DNA from: an archaeon | GTDB taxonomy: Archaea; B1Sed10-29; JAJSAI01 | Length of the DNA stretch: 47,496 bases | Assembly: GCA_024274695.1 (NCBI GenBank) | Contig: JAJSAI010000031.1 | Span: 1-47,496, forward strand | Direction of reading: 5' to 3' | Part shown: one piece after another, positions 36,162-44,139 of the stretch | Layout: the number at the start of each line of letters is the position of its first letter | Numbering within the stretch: position 1 is the first letter of the stretch | The notes under the pieces: generated by a model | Database searches by the model: none | Told to the model about the DNA's origin: nothing | The model's input: the letters and a program-made list of their open reading frames with translations, nothing else | Translations under genes and position numbers: made by a program

Positions 36162-36722
36162 TTAAAAAAGGGTTGCGGTCAGGGTCAAAACAGTCCCGGC
36201 CACCAATGGGATGAGTATATTATCGTCAACCGGGGAGTACAGTTCTGTTAACGAGGAAGCAGCGCAGGCTGGGAGAGTGGTCTGCACCGGCAGGAACAGG
36301 CTGCTGACGGCCAGCGCGCTCAGAAACCCTGCGAGCGTTCCCTCAAAAGTCTTTTTTCCCCTGATCCTAACACGCCCGAAGGCCATCCCACACACGGTCG
36401 AGAAACTGTCAAGGAACGAGAGTATGAGTACTGACACGAACGCGGTGTACGGTCCGAAGAGCACGAGGCAGGCGTACGCTCCCAGGAAAAAGTTTATCGT
36501 GCCCTTTCCAGGGCGCACATTCTTCCTTTCCATCCTGTTCAGGAACCAGTCCACAACAGGAATCCTGAAGCCAGCGAGGGCTAGCAGGCTCAGGGTCACT
36601 CCCGCGAGCAGTATCCCAGAAAGAGCGAGGATGCTTACACTTTCTCCGGACAGCAGGATTCCGCAGGCAAGCGCTGTTCCCATCAAGAGGTGCACTAGGT
36701 TGCGTTCTGTTTCTTTCCGCAT
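36162..36722 (-). CDS. dolichol/polyprenol kinase-like CTP-dependent membrane enzyme
   Basis: 186 residues, about five or six helices. The loop LSFLDSFSTVCGMAFGRVRI followed by KKTFEGTLAGF matches the CTP-binding region of SEC59-type dolichol and phytol kinases. It would phosphorylate dolichol for use by the GPT gene two places downstream. The ATG at 36722 lies about 26 bp from a TATA-like AGTTTATTTAG (reverse strand near 36753), so it probably heads the glycan operon. Confidence 0.85.
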   Translation of the reverse strand: MRKETERNLVHLLMGTALACGILLSGESVSILALSGILLAGVTLSLLALAGFRIPVVDWFLNRMERKNVRPGKGTINFFLGAYACLVLFGPYTAFVSVLILSFLDSFSTVCGMAFGRVRIRGKKTFEGTLAGFLSALAVSSLFLPVQTTLPACAASSLTELYSPVDDNILIPLVAGTVLTLTATLF

Positions 36723-36728
36723 CCAAAA

Positions 36729-36759
36729 AGGTTTTAAATGGATTAGACTAAATAAACTT
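36729..36759. promoter_or_regulatory. divergent promoters, glycan operon / tRNA-Ile
   Basis: Two AT boxes: TTTTAAAT near 36732-36739, suitable for the plus-strand tRNA (start at 36773 with a short leader), and AAATAAACTT near 36750-36759, which on the minus strand fits a start at ATG 36722. Confidence 0.45.
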
Positions 36760-36772
36760 TCTGGATGAGGGT

Positions 36773-36891
36773 GGGCCCATAGCTCAGCCAGGTTAGAGCG
36801 CCGGTCTTATATGGCCCGCTCTAGCACAGGTTTTGCTGGCGGCGCTTGAGAGAACCGGAGGTCCTTGGTTCGAATCCGAGTGGGCCCACCA
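36773..36891 (+). tRNA. tRNA-Ile(UAU) with a 41-nt intron at 37/38
   Basis: Cloverleaf: acceptor GGGCCCA/TGGGCCC, D arm GCTC/GAGC, anticodon stem CCGGT/ACCGG, T arm CTTGG/CCGAG with TTCGAAT, discriminator A, CCA encoded. The intron is 36812-36852. Its bulge-helix-bulge is complete: central helix CTTA (32-35) with TGAG, and 3-nt bulges TA^T and AG^A. Splicing gives the loop CTTATAA and anticodon UAU. Most archaea read AUA with a tRNA-Ile CAU modified to agmatidine; a UAU isoacceptor is rare. The long intron helix is also visible (GGCCCGC with GCGGCGC-like strand). Confidence 0.92.
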
Positions 36892-36928
36892 CCCTAACTC
36901 CATCTCTAACGAAAAAGGAGGGTTTTTG

Positions 36929-37711
36929 ATGGCTACAAGAGGACGTAAGAGGAAAAAAGAAGCGGATTTTGTTGAGAAAATCCAGAAGAAGGAGAGGACG
37001 TGGTTCAAGGAATGGAATCCTGAGATAATGCTCGTGACAGTCGTCGGTGTTCTCATGATCCTCGGCCTGAGTGTTGTGGCAGCGGCCAAGATAGGAGAAG
37101 TGCACGACACTCTCGCCAGGTCTAACCAGGAGCTGAACAACAAGATAAGCGCGCTTAACACCAAGATAACCGGGCTGAATAACGAGATCCTGACGCTGAA
37201 AGCAAGTTCTGGAGGATGCCTGTTCGAGCTCAACCAGTCCAACCAGACTCTTTGTACCGTGAAGGACAAGGTTGACAAGAGCCTTGCAGGAGTTCAGATG
37301 AAGCTTCCGCTGGAGTCTAACATCCTATGCTCTGACAACACGATGTGCCTGCCGGAGCACGGGAAGGCAAGGATACTAAGGTTCGTTTCCCCAACGTGCC
37401 CGTACTGCCACGCTCAGGAGCCTATCCTGCAGGAGATCTCCCAGAAGTACCCCGAGGTGGAAGTCAAGAACGTCTGCTTCCCAATACACCAGGGAGACGA
37501 CCAGCTTTGCAAGGAGAACGCTGACGCGTACGATATTGACTACGAGACAGGACTTGAACTGGCCAAGCAGTTCCACGTGAGCGGCACGCCGACCCTAGTT
37601 ATAGACTGCGTGTACAAGAGGACAGGCAGTTACGCGCTCTATGACCAGATGAAGAACACCAGCTACGAGAAGGAGGACCTGGAGAACCTGTTCAAAGCGC
37701 TCAGCGCGTGA
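36929..37711 (+). CDS. membrane-anchored DsbA-like thiol-disulfide oxidoreductase
   Basis: 260 residues from ATG 36929, preceded by AAGGAGGG; the longer ORF in the track overlaps the tRNA. Basic N-terminus, one membrane helix at about 33-53, a coiled coil at about 57-95, a C-x-rich linker with two sequons, then a thioredoxin fold with CPYC at 157-160 and cis-Pro in SGTPTLVID (about 218-226). It probably forms or isomerises disulfides in secreted proteins on the outer face of the membrane. Confidence 0.88.
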   Translation: MATRGRKRKKEADFVEKIQKKERTWFKEWNPEIMLVTVVGVLMILGLSVVAAAKIGEVHDTLARSNQELNNKISALNTKITGLNNEILTLKASSGGCLFELNQSNQTLCTVKDKVDKSLAGVQMKLPLESNILCSDNTMCLPEHGKARILRFVSPTCPYCHAQEPILQEISQKYPEVEVKNVCFPIHQGDDQLCKENADAYDIDYETGLELAKQFHVSGTPTLVIDCVYKRTGSYALYDQMKNTSYEKEDLENLFKALSA

Positions 37712-37714
37712 AAA

Positions 37715-37740
37715 CCCCCTCTCTTTTTTACCCTGTTTTT
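37715..37740 (+). terminator. T-rich tract after the thioredoxin-fold gene
   Basis: CCCCCTCTCTTTTTTACCCTGTTTTT directly follows the gene and lies between convergent stops. Poly-T tracts of this kind terminate archaeal transcription. It overlaps the last codons of the convergent fibrillarin gene. Confidence 0.4.
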
Positions 37741-38393
37741 AACGCTATTATCGCGGCATGGTCTTTCTCAAAAGGATCAAGCCTTACCACGTCAACCACC
37801 TCCAGGCCCGCTTTTTCTATCTTCTTTTTCTCTTCCCTGAAGATTGTTTGGGGGTCTCTTGTGACGTCAATGCTCCTTGCCTTAACCATTATCATGAACA
37901 GCCCCTTCTCCTTCAGGAACATGCGCACGTTCTTCAAGCCTATCTCAGTCTGCCTTTTTTGGGCGACGTCCTCGTAAACCACATCAACCTTTCCGGGCAC
38001 CAAGTCAGCGTACTCTTCAGGATTGTTCGCGTCAGCGAAGACGGGGATCATGTTCTGCCTCTCCTCGCACAGGGGCAGGAGCTTCTCGAACGCCTTGGCA
38101 GAGAACTCAACGCATATAACAAGACCTTGGGGGCCGACGATGTCCGAGACGTGGGAGGGAGTGGTTCCCTGAGCAGCCCCAAGGTATAGTACCACGTCAC
38201 CCTCTTTAGGAAGAGGGCCCTTGTACCCTTTTTTTATCAGCGCGGCCAGCTTTGACCTTCGCGGGTTCCATTCCCTGTACTCCTTGCCCTTCCATTTTAC
38301 CAGTCTTTCTCCGTAAACCCTCTTGCCTGGCGTGAGGTTAAGAGTGTAAATTCTCCTCCCGTCAGAGTAAATGTTGCTTCCAATCTTCCTCAT
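37728..38393 (-). CDS. flpA: fibrillarin-like rRNA/tRNA 2'-O-methyltransferase
   Basis: 221 residues. YLGAAQGTTPSHVSDIVG (SAM motif I), VYGERLVKWKGKEYREWNPRRSKLAA before it, VYEDVAQKRQTEI and the late MVKARSIDVT with catalytic Lys. Catalytic subunit of the C/D box RNP, which methylates ribose at sites chosen by guide RNAs. Its start overlaps the preceding membrane-protein gene by 4 nt, in the operon headed by nop5. Confidence 0.95.
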   Translation of the reverse strand: MRKIGSNIYSDGRRIYTLNLTPGKRVYGERLVKWKGKEYREWNPRRSKLAALIKKGYKGPLPKEGDVVLYLGAAQGTTPSHVSDIVGPQGLVICVEFSAKAFEKLLPLCEERQNMIPVFADANNPEEYADLVPGKVDVVYEDVAQKRQTEIGLKNVRMFLKEKGLFMIMVKARSIDVTRDPQTIFREEKKKIEKAGLEVVDVVRLDPFEKDHAAIIALKTG

Positions 38394-39112
38394 TTTTTAG
38401 ACCTCCTTAGGATGAGTATCACTCCAAGTAACATCACCGCTCCGAACACGGCGGGTATGACTGATACCAGAACAAAAAGCCGTTCCATGTACTTTTCTTC
38501 TCCCTCCCTTTTTATGGTCCACCCCTGCTTGAGGGGCTTTTCAAGGTCCCCCCTTTCAAGACAGTACATGCTTCCAGGAATGTTCTCGTTGACCTTCAGG
38601 ACTATCCTCTCGTTAAGCACGTTCCCTTGCGCCACTGCAGTGTACGAGAGGCTCATGTGCGGGCTGGTGACAGAATAGTTTTTGGGAGCAGTTTCCAGCG
38701 AGTATCCTGGAGGGATAATGATCCTGGAAACGATTTCCTGCTCGATAGGGCCTATAGCGCCAGAAGGGTTCTCGCAGTACTCGTCCACGAATCCTTTTCC
38801 CCCTAATTTTATCAGCCCGTTCTCCTGCTGGACCGCATACCCGGGGAGCACTCCTTCTGCCCCGAGCCTGATCCTGGAAAGATTCCTTTCAAAAAACCAT
38901 TCGCTTATGCTCATTTCAGGCGCTCTGGACTGGACGAACTCCTCCCGGAAGAGCCTGAACGCGGTCCACACGCTGGAATAGTTAGAGTACTCTTCCGTGA
39001 AAGAGTAGTGGTCAGTAAGGTTACTGTCAAGAACATGCGTGTTCTCCCTGACCACCTCGTACCCGAGGGATGGGGAGATCAGGAGCAAGGCCAGCGCAAG
39101 CATTCTCTTCAT
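38390..39112 (-). CDS. secreted single-pass membrane protein of unknown function
   Basis: 240 residues. Signal peptide (MKRMLALALLLISPSLG), an outer domain of about 185 residues with sequons NLT, NYS, NLS and NYS, and a C-terminal helix at about 210-234 followed by RRSKK as cytoplasmic anchor. Two cysteines (EYCENP and MYCLE) may pair. No family recognised. It lies between nop5 and flpA with tight spacing, so it is expressed with the C/D box RNP genes. Confidence 0.78.
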   Translation of the reverse strand: MKRMLALALLLISPSLGYEVVRENTHVLDSNLTDHYSFTEEYSNYSSVWTAFRLFREEFVQSRAPEMSISEWFFERNLSRIRLGAEGVLPGYAVQQENGLIKLGGKGFVDEYCENPSGAIGPIEQEIVSRIIIPPGYSLETAPKNYSVTSPHMSLSYTAVAQGNVLNERIVLKVNENIPGSMYCLERGDLEKPLKQGWTIKREGEEKYMERLFVLVSVIPAVFGAVMLLGVILILRRSKK

Positions 39113-39113
39113 T

Positions 39114-39374
39114 TTACAACAGCCCGCTTACAGACAGTATCATGAGTATTATCAGCGCGAGTATGACCACTTTTGCCATGTACCCTATTCCACTCTCTTT
39201 TCTCACCACTTCGTCTCCCTTCTTCTGGACCCTGCGCAGGTGCCAGGGCGCGTGCGTGAGCAGGAACTGCCTCAAGCCCTTCTCGGTCGCGACCATCCTG
39301 GATATCCTTTCAGCCTCGTACACCATTCCTGTGATGAAACCTATTGCGAAGGCTACTGCCAGCTCGTACAACAT
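39114..39374 (-). CDS. small membrane protein of unknown function
   Basis: 86 residues. Helix at about 3-20 (YELAVAFAIGFITGMVY), a basic cytoplasmic-looking middle (RQFLLTHAPWHLRRVQKKGDEVVRKE) and a second helix at about 64-84. It starts 8 nt after nop5 stops and ends 1 nt before the next start. I do not recognise it. Its retention inside the nop5-flpA operon is notable. Confidence 0.72.
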   Translation of the reverse strand: MLYELAVAFAIGFITGMVYEAERISRMVATEKGLRQFLLTHAPWHLRRVQKKGDEVVRKESGIGYMAKVVILALIILMILSVSGLL

Positions 39375-39381
39375 ACTGCCA

Positions 39382-40152
39382 TCACTTCTGGCTCTTCAGT
39401 TCCTCCACTTCTTTCTCGAACTCTTCCCTCAGCTTGTCTCCCACGAACTCTCCCTTGAAGTAGTCTACCTTCGCGGCTATCGCTATCTTCCCCGCCAGGC
39501 GTCTTGCGATCTTGCCCCTCAGCCTCTTCTTGGCCCCGCTTATCGCGGGGTGAGAGAATATCACACCGTGCTTGGGGCTGGGCACTCCCTTTTTCCTGAG
39601 GTGAGCGAACAGCGCCTTTTCCGCCCCAAGAACCTGTATGGTGGAGCTCGGCATTTCAGCAAGCCTTTCCAGGGACCCTGCTATTGAGATGAGCCTGGCC
39701 GCTATTGTTGGGCCCACGAGCGCGTTCATGTTAGGTGCTTCTTGTGACACAAGCTCCTCCAGGTATTCCACCAGGGAATCCCTTTCCTCCAGCAGGCCCT
39801 CTATCCTCTTCGCGAACCCTATCATTCTTTCAACATCCCTGTCAGGCAAGTCTGCTCCCACGGTCTTCTCCGCGGCTTCAGCCAGCCTGCCGGAATACTT
39901 TTCCCTGTACCCCGTGCCCGCTACCGCGCGCACGTAGTCCCTGAGCTCGGGCAGTTCCCTCTCAAGCTCAGGAAAGTACACAGAATACCAGTCCCTCAGC
40001 CTTTCAGTGAGGAGGTTTATCGTCCTGTCAAGCTCGTCTATCGTCCTCACTACCTTCACGATAAGGTGGTCCCTCTTATACATGCTTTCCTTCAGTTTCT
40101 TCCTGGTCTTCTGCAGGGCTTTCTTCCGCAGTTCAGCGTACTTTGAAGGCAT
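39382..40152 (-). CDS. nop5: short Nop5 (Nop56/58-like) C/D box RNP core protein
   Basis: 256 residues from ATG 40152; the upstream part of the track's ORF lies in the divergent gene. The coiled-coil segment (KRDHLIVKVVRTIDELDRTINLLTERL) and the NOP domain signature (VGPTIAARLISIAGSLERLA, then IQVLGAEKALFAHLRKKGVPSPKHGVIFSHP) are clear. Archaeal Nop5 proteins usually have a further N-terminal domain of roughly 100-120 residues that contacts fibrillarin; it is missing here. A TATA box (TTTTATTAAA on the minus strand, about 40174-40183) sits at the right distance for this short start. Confidence 0.9.
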   Translation of the reverse strand: MPSKYAELRKKALQKTRKKLKESMYKRDHLIVKVVRTIDELDRTINLLTERLRDWYSVYFPELERELPELRDYVRAVAGTGYREKYSGRLAEAAEKTVGADLPDRDVERMIGFAKRIEGLLEERDSLVEYLEELVSQEAPNMNALVGPTIAARLISIAGSLERLAEMPSSTIQVLGAEKALFAHLRKKGVPSPKHGVIFSHPAISGAKKRLRGKIARRLAGKIAIAAKVDYFKGEFVGDKLREEFEKEVEELKSQK

Positions 40153-40186
40153 AACAATATTACCATCAGAGTGTTTAATAAAACAG
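40153..40186. promoter_or_regulatory. 34-bp divergent promoter, nop5 / hypothetical gene
   Basis: Only 34 bp lie between two opposite ATGs. AACAATATTA beside the nop5 ATG can serve the plus-strand gene, and TTTAATAAAA beside the other ATG can serve nop5. Each TATA lies about 26-28 bp from its own start codon, so the promoters interlock and both messages would be leaderless. Confidence 0.5.
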
Positions 40187-40984
40187 ATGCTCTCCCAGAA
40201 AAGGCTGTTCAGGATAAGAAGGGAAGTTGAGTGGATTCTCAGACTGCCCTCAGCTGACCGCAAGACCTCTCTGTCCCTGCTGGCCGAAAAAGAAGGCGTT
40301 GAATACGAGACCGTGAAAAAGGACATGTACGCGCTGGCCTACGCGGTCATCCCCGGAGGAAAGATTCCAGAGTCATACGAGGCTGATGCGAGAGCCATCC
40401 GCGAGGCTATAGAAAAGGGCCTGCTGGACAGGCAGAAGTGCGAGTCAGCAGCCCTGATATTCCTAGAACACGATCCCATTTTTGACCTTGACCGGCTGGG
40501 TATAACAGGCGTTGACGACCCGTACCTTGACGAGATCAAGTCCCTTGTCTTAGAGTACGCTGAAAAAACGGCAGAGCTCAAGGCAAAGAGGCTGGGCTGG
40601 CATCCTGCCAGGCAGAAGGCAGAGCTCTGGAGGATAGCAGGATCAAAAATACATTCCGAGCTCCCGAGACTGCTGGAGTCCTCCACTCCGGAAGAAGTGC
40701 TGAAGAACGTGAGGCGCTTGTGGGAGGAGAACCTCATGCGCGCCCAAGCAGCATGGCACTACGAGCTGGCCCTGCAAGAGCTCAAGAAACTGGCAGAGCA
40801 TGCTGGATGGGACCACCTGCTCGAAGCAGTAACACGAGACGAGATAACGCTTGACAGCATCACGGTAGAATGGGTTAAAGAACACGCTCCGAAGGACGCT
40901 GAATCCACCAGGCGACTGATAAGGTTCTTGAGCCAGGTTACCGCCGCCCGGAAGATTTTTGCAGGCCGGCCGAAACAGTTTTAA
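40187..40984 (+). CDS. hypothetical protein, possible N-terminal helix-turn-helix
   Basis: 265 residues from ATG 40187; the longer track ORF is antisense to nop5. Residues about 23-47 (TSLSLLAEKEGVEYETVKKDMYAL) read like a helix-turn-helix. The rest is mostly helical and charged, with many Ala/Glu/Lys/Arg. No signal or membrane segment. I do not recognise a family. Divergent from nop5 and 27 nt before leuS, so possibly an information-processing protein. Confidence 0.7.
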   Translation: MLSQKRLFRIRREVEWILRLPSADRKTSLSLLAEKEGVEYETVKKDMYALAYAVIPGGKIPESYEADARAIREAIEKGLLDRQKCESAALIFLEHDPIFDLDRLGITGVDDPYLDEIKSLVLEYAEKTAELKAKRLGWHPARQKAELWRIAGSKIHSELPRLLESSTPEEVLKNVRRLWEENLMRAQAAWHYELALQELKKLAEHAGWDHLLEAVTRDEITLDSITVEWVKEHAPKDAESTRRLIRFLSQVTAARKIFAGRPKQF

Positions 40985-41011
40985 CTGAAAAGAAAGAGAA
41001 TCAAGACTCGT

Positions 41012-43843
41012 ATGGCGTACGATCCCTTTTCGGTGGAAAGAAAGTGGCAGAAAGCCTGGGAAGAAGCAGGCCTTGGCAAGGCAGAGCCTGACCCTGGGAA
41101 GCCAAAGTTCTTCCTGCACTTCGCTTACCCCGGACCATCAGGATTCTTCCACGTAGGCCACATGAGAGGATACACTTACTCAGACGTGATCGCCCGGATA
41201 AAGAGAATGCAAGGGTACAACGTGCTCTTCCCCGTAGGAATTCACGCGACAGGAAACCCTGCAGTCGGTTTTGCCACGAAAGTAAAAAAGAAGGATCCTG
41301 TCATGCTCGAGTACCTTAAAGAAAACGGGGTAAGCGAACAGGACATCCAAAAGCTTGAAACTCCGGAAGGAGTGGTGGACTTCTTTGCTGAAGAATACCC
41401 AAGAGAATGGAAGTCCTTCGGGATAATCGCGGACTATGGCCGGCTCACGTGCACCATATGGCCTGACTACCAGAAGTTCATAGAATGGCAGTTCAAAAAA
41501 CTGAACGAGCTAGGGCTGCTCGTGCAAAAACCATACTATGCAACGTTCTGCGTGCGCTGCGGTCCAGTGGCCGTGGACCCCTCCGAGACGGACATCTCAA
41601 AAGGGGGGAACGCCAGGAAAGAAGAGTACGTTGCCCTCAAGTTCAAGCTGGAAGATTCTGATGAGTACCTTGTGGCGGTTACCCTAAGGCCAGAAACAGT
41701 GTACGGTCAAACGAACCTGTGGATAGACCCTGAAGGAGAATACTCAAGGGTGAGGGTTGGTAGTGAAGTTTGGGTAGTGTGCAAGCAGGCCGCTGAAAAA
41801 CTGACCTACCAGAAAGATGATGTTGAGATCCTAGGAGACGTTGACCCGAAAGACCTGCTCGGGAAGAAGGCAATAGCCCCAGGAATACACAAGCCAATAC
41901 CAATCCTTCCAGCCCACTTCATAGACCTGGAGGTCGGGACAGGGGTTGTTACCAGCGTGCCCTCCGACGCTCCAGACGACTACATAGGCCTGAGGGACCT
42001 CTGGGAGAACCCGTCAGAACTGGAAAAGTACGGCATAGACCCAGAAGAAGTGAAGAAGATAAAGGTTATCCCGATAATCAAGACCCCCGGGTACTCTGAC
42101 ACTCCTGCCAAGGACGTTGTTGAAGAACTCAGCGTGAAAAACCAGTTCGACAGAGAAAAACTAGAAGAAGCGAAGAAAATAGTGTACTCCAAAGGATTCC
42201 ATACAGGAGTAATGAACGAGAACTGCGGGAAGTACGCGGGAATGCCTGTTAACAAGGCCAAGGAACTCGTCAAGCAGGAGCTCATCGAGTCCGGAGAGGC
42301 TGACACCTTCTGGGACCTCTCGGAAGAAGTGGTATGCAGGTGCGGTTCAAGAGTTGTCATAAAAAAGGTGGACGACCAGTGGTTCATAAAATACTCTGAC
42401 CCAGAATGGAAAGAAAAGTCGAAAGCGCACGCCAGGAGCATGAGAATACTCCCACCGGAATACTATGAGAGCATGCCCCAAGTGATAGACTGGTACGACG
42501 ACAGGGCGTGCACCAGGATGGGCACGTGGCTGGGAACAAAACTCCCGTTCGACCAGAAGTGGATAATAGAGCCCATATCAGACTCTACCCTGTACCCTGT
42601 GATGTACGTTCTCTCAAAGTACACGAACGCAGGGAAGCTCAAGCCAGAGCACATGACGGAAGAGCTCCTGGACTACCTGCTGCTCGGCAAGGGCAGTCCC
42701 GAGGGCCACGGGATCCCGAAAGAACTTGCGGAAGAAATACGCAGGGAATTCGAGTACTGGTACCCGGTTGACCTGAACATCGGCGGGAAAGAGCACAAGA
42801 CAGTTCACTTCCCCGTTTACGTAATGAACCACGTGGCCGTCCTCAAGCCAGAACACTGGCCCAAAGGAATCTTCGTGCACTGGTGGATAACAGGAAAAGG
42901 AGGAAAAATAAGCAAGTCCAAAGGAGGAGCGAGCACCAGCATCCCAGTAATAACAAAGAGGAGGTCGGTGGACGCCCTCAGGCTTTACTACTGCCACTCG
43001 GCGAGCCCGTTCGTTGACTCAGAATTCGACGAGGGCACGGTAGAACAGTACGAGGAGCACCTGCAAAAGTTCTACTCTCTCGCCACAGAACTCTACTCTA
43101 AGGCGGGCGAGGAAGAAAAAGAGATAGACAAGTGGTTAGAGTCCAGGGTATCAAAAAGGATCGCGGACTCAAAGGAAAGCCTGGAAGAATACAACTTCAA
43201 GAGAGTGCTGGACCAGGTTTTCTTCGGGAGCATGCAGGACCTGGCATGGTACCAGAAAAGAGGAGGGAACAACAAGCAGGCCGTGAAAAGAGCCCTGGAG
43301 AAGGTGCTCAGAGCACTCTGCCCGTTCGTGCCACACGTCTGCGAGGAAATATGGCACGAGATAGGAAACACGAGCCTCTTATCAGCAGAATCCTGGCCAG
43401 AAGTAACACAGGTGGACGAGAAGGCGATAGCCGCAGAGGAAATGGTCCAGAACCTGGCCTCAGACATCCGGGAAATAATCCGGCTCGTCGGCAAAAAGCC
43501 TGCGAGGATAGTCCTGTTCGTGGCACCAGAATGGAAGAGAATCGCCTTGGAAAAGGCAAGAGAACTTTCCCCGAAAGAAGTCATCAAAGGGCTCATGCAA
43601 CTCCCTGAAGTCAGGGAAAAAGGAAAAGAAGGAGTCAAGTACGCTCAGTTCCTGGTCAAGCACATGAAAGAACTCCCAGACACTGTGCTTTCCAGGGACG
43701 AGGAAAAGAGCGCACTGGAGTCAGCCTCAGAATACCTCTCAAAAGAGTTTGACGCGGAAGTGCTCGTGCAACTAGCGGAAGAATCAGACAATCCAAAGGC
43801 AGGAAACGCTGTTCCAATGAAGCCAGCGGTCTTCCTGGAGTGA
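41012..43843 (+). CDS. leuS: leucyl-tRNA synthetase, archaeal/eukaryotic type
   Basis: 943 residues, the normal size. Class I motifs: HVGH (HIGH) at 47-50 with HMRGYTYSDVIARIKRMQGY, and KISKSK (KMSKS) at about 631-636. The large CP1 editing domain is present (VTLRPETVYGQTNLW, the TLRPET editing motif). It charges tRNA-Leu and edits mischarged products. Its stop overlaps the possible GTG start of the acylphosphatase gene. Confidence 0.96.
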   Translation: MAYDPFSVERKWQKAWEEAGLGKAEPDPGKPKFFLHFAYPGPSGFFHVGHMRGYTYSDVIARIKRMQGYNVLFPVGIHATGNPAVGFATKVKKKDPVMLEYLKENGVSEQDIQKLETPEGVVDFFAEEYPREWKSFGIIADYGRLTCTIWPDYQKFIEWQFKKLNELGLLVQKPYYATFCVRCGPVAVDPSETDISKGGNARKEEYVALKFKLEDSDEYLVAVTLRPETVYGQTNLWIDPEGEYSRVRVGSEVWVVCKQAAEKLTYQKDDVEILGDVDPKDLLGKKAIAPGIHKPIPILPAHFIDLEVGTGVVTSVPSDAPDDYIGLRDLWENPSELEKYGIDPEEVKKIKVIPIIKTPGYSDTPAKDVVEELSVKNQFDREKLEEAKKIVYSKGFHTGVMNENCGKYAGMPVNKAKELVKQELIESGEADTFWDLSEEVVCRCGSRVVIKKVDDQWFIKYSDPEWKEKSKAHARSMRILPPEYYESMPQVIDWYDDRACTRMGTWLGTKLPFDQKWIIEPISDSTLYPVMYVLSKYTNAGKLKPEHMTEELLDYLLLGKGSPEGHGIPKELAEEIRREFEYWYPVDLNIGGKEHKTVHFPVYVMNHVAVLKPEHWPKGIFVHWWITGKGGKISKSKGGASTSIPVITKRRSVDALRLYYCHSASPFVDSEFDEGTVEQYEEHLQKFYSLATELYSKAGEEEKEIDKWLESRVSKRIADSKESLEEYNFKRVLDQVFFGSMQDLAWYQKRGGNNKQAVKRALEKVLRALCPFVPHVCEEIWHEIGNTSLLSAESWPEVTQVDEKAIAAEEMVQNLASDIREIIRLVGKKPARIVLFVAPEWKRIALEKARELSPKEVIKGLMQLPEVREKGKEGVKYAQFLVKHMKELPDTVLSRDEEKSALESASEYLSKEFDAEVLVQLAEESDNPKAGNAVPMKPAVFLE

Positions 43844-43851
43844 GCGGTCCC

Positions 43852-44139
43852 ATGAAAGAAGAGAAAGTGATCAGGGTGCACGCTTTCTTCTCAGGCCTTG
43901 TACAGGGAGTTAACTTCAGGTACTACACTGCCATTAAGGCAAGAGAACTGGGAGTCAGGGGCTGGGTGAAAAACCTGTCTGACGGCAGGGTCGAGGCAGT
44001 GTTCGAGGGGCCTGAAGAAAGCGTGAAGCAAGTGCTCGAGTACTGCAGGCGCGGTCATCCGATCGCAAGAGTCGAGTCAGTAGAATTGAAGGAAGAAACG
44101 CCCCTGGGAGAAGAAGATTTCAGGATAGTCTATCACTAG
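43852..44139 (+). CDS. acyP: acylphosphatase
   Basis: 95 residues from ATG 43852 (a GTG at 43840 overlaps the leuS stop and is possible). Family motifs: FSGLVQGVNFRYYT with the catalytic Arg, GWVKNLSDGRVEAVFEG with the catalytic Asn. It hydrolyses acyl phosphates such as 1,3-bisphosphoglycerate and carbamoyl phosphate. Convergent with the next gene, overlapping by 4 nt. Confidence 0.94.
   Translation: MKEEKVIRVHAFFSGLVQGVNFRYYTAIKARELGVRGWVKNLSDGRVEAVFEGPEESVKQVLEYCRRGHPIARVESVELKEETPLGEEDFRIVYH

Noticed and set aside
36773-36891. Other anticodons for the intron-containing tRNA (UGA Ser or UAA Leu by moving the splice site)
   Set aside because: Those are class II tRNAs with a long variable arm, which is absent here. 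The bulge-helix-bulge fits only the 37/38 position with UAU.
40153-40326. Upstream extension of nop5 in the track
   Set aside because: It is antisense to the divergent gene, has no Nop5-like sequence, and the TATA box fits the start at 40152.
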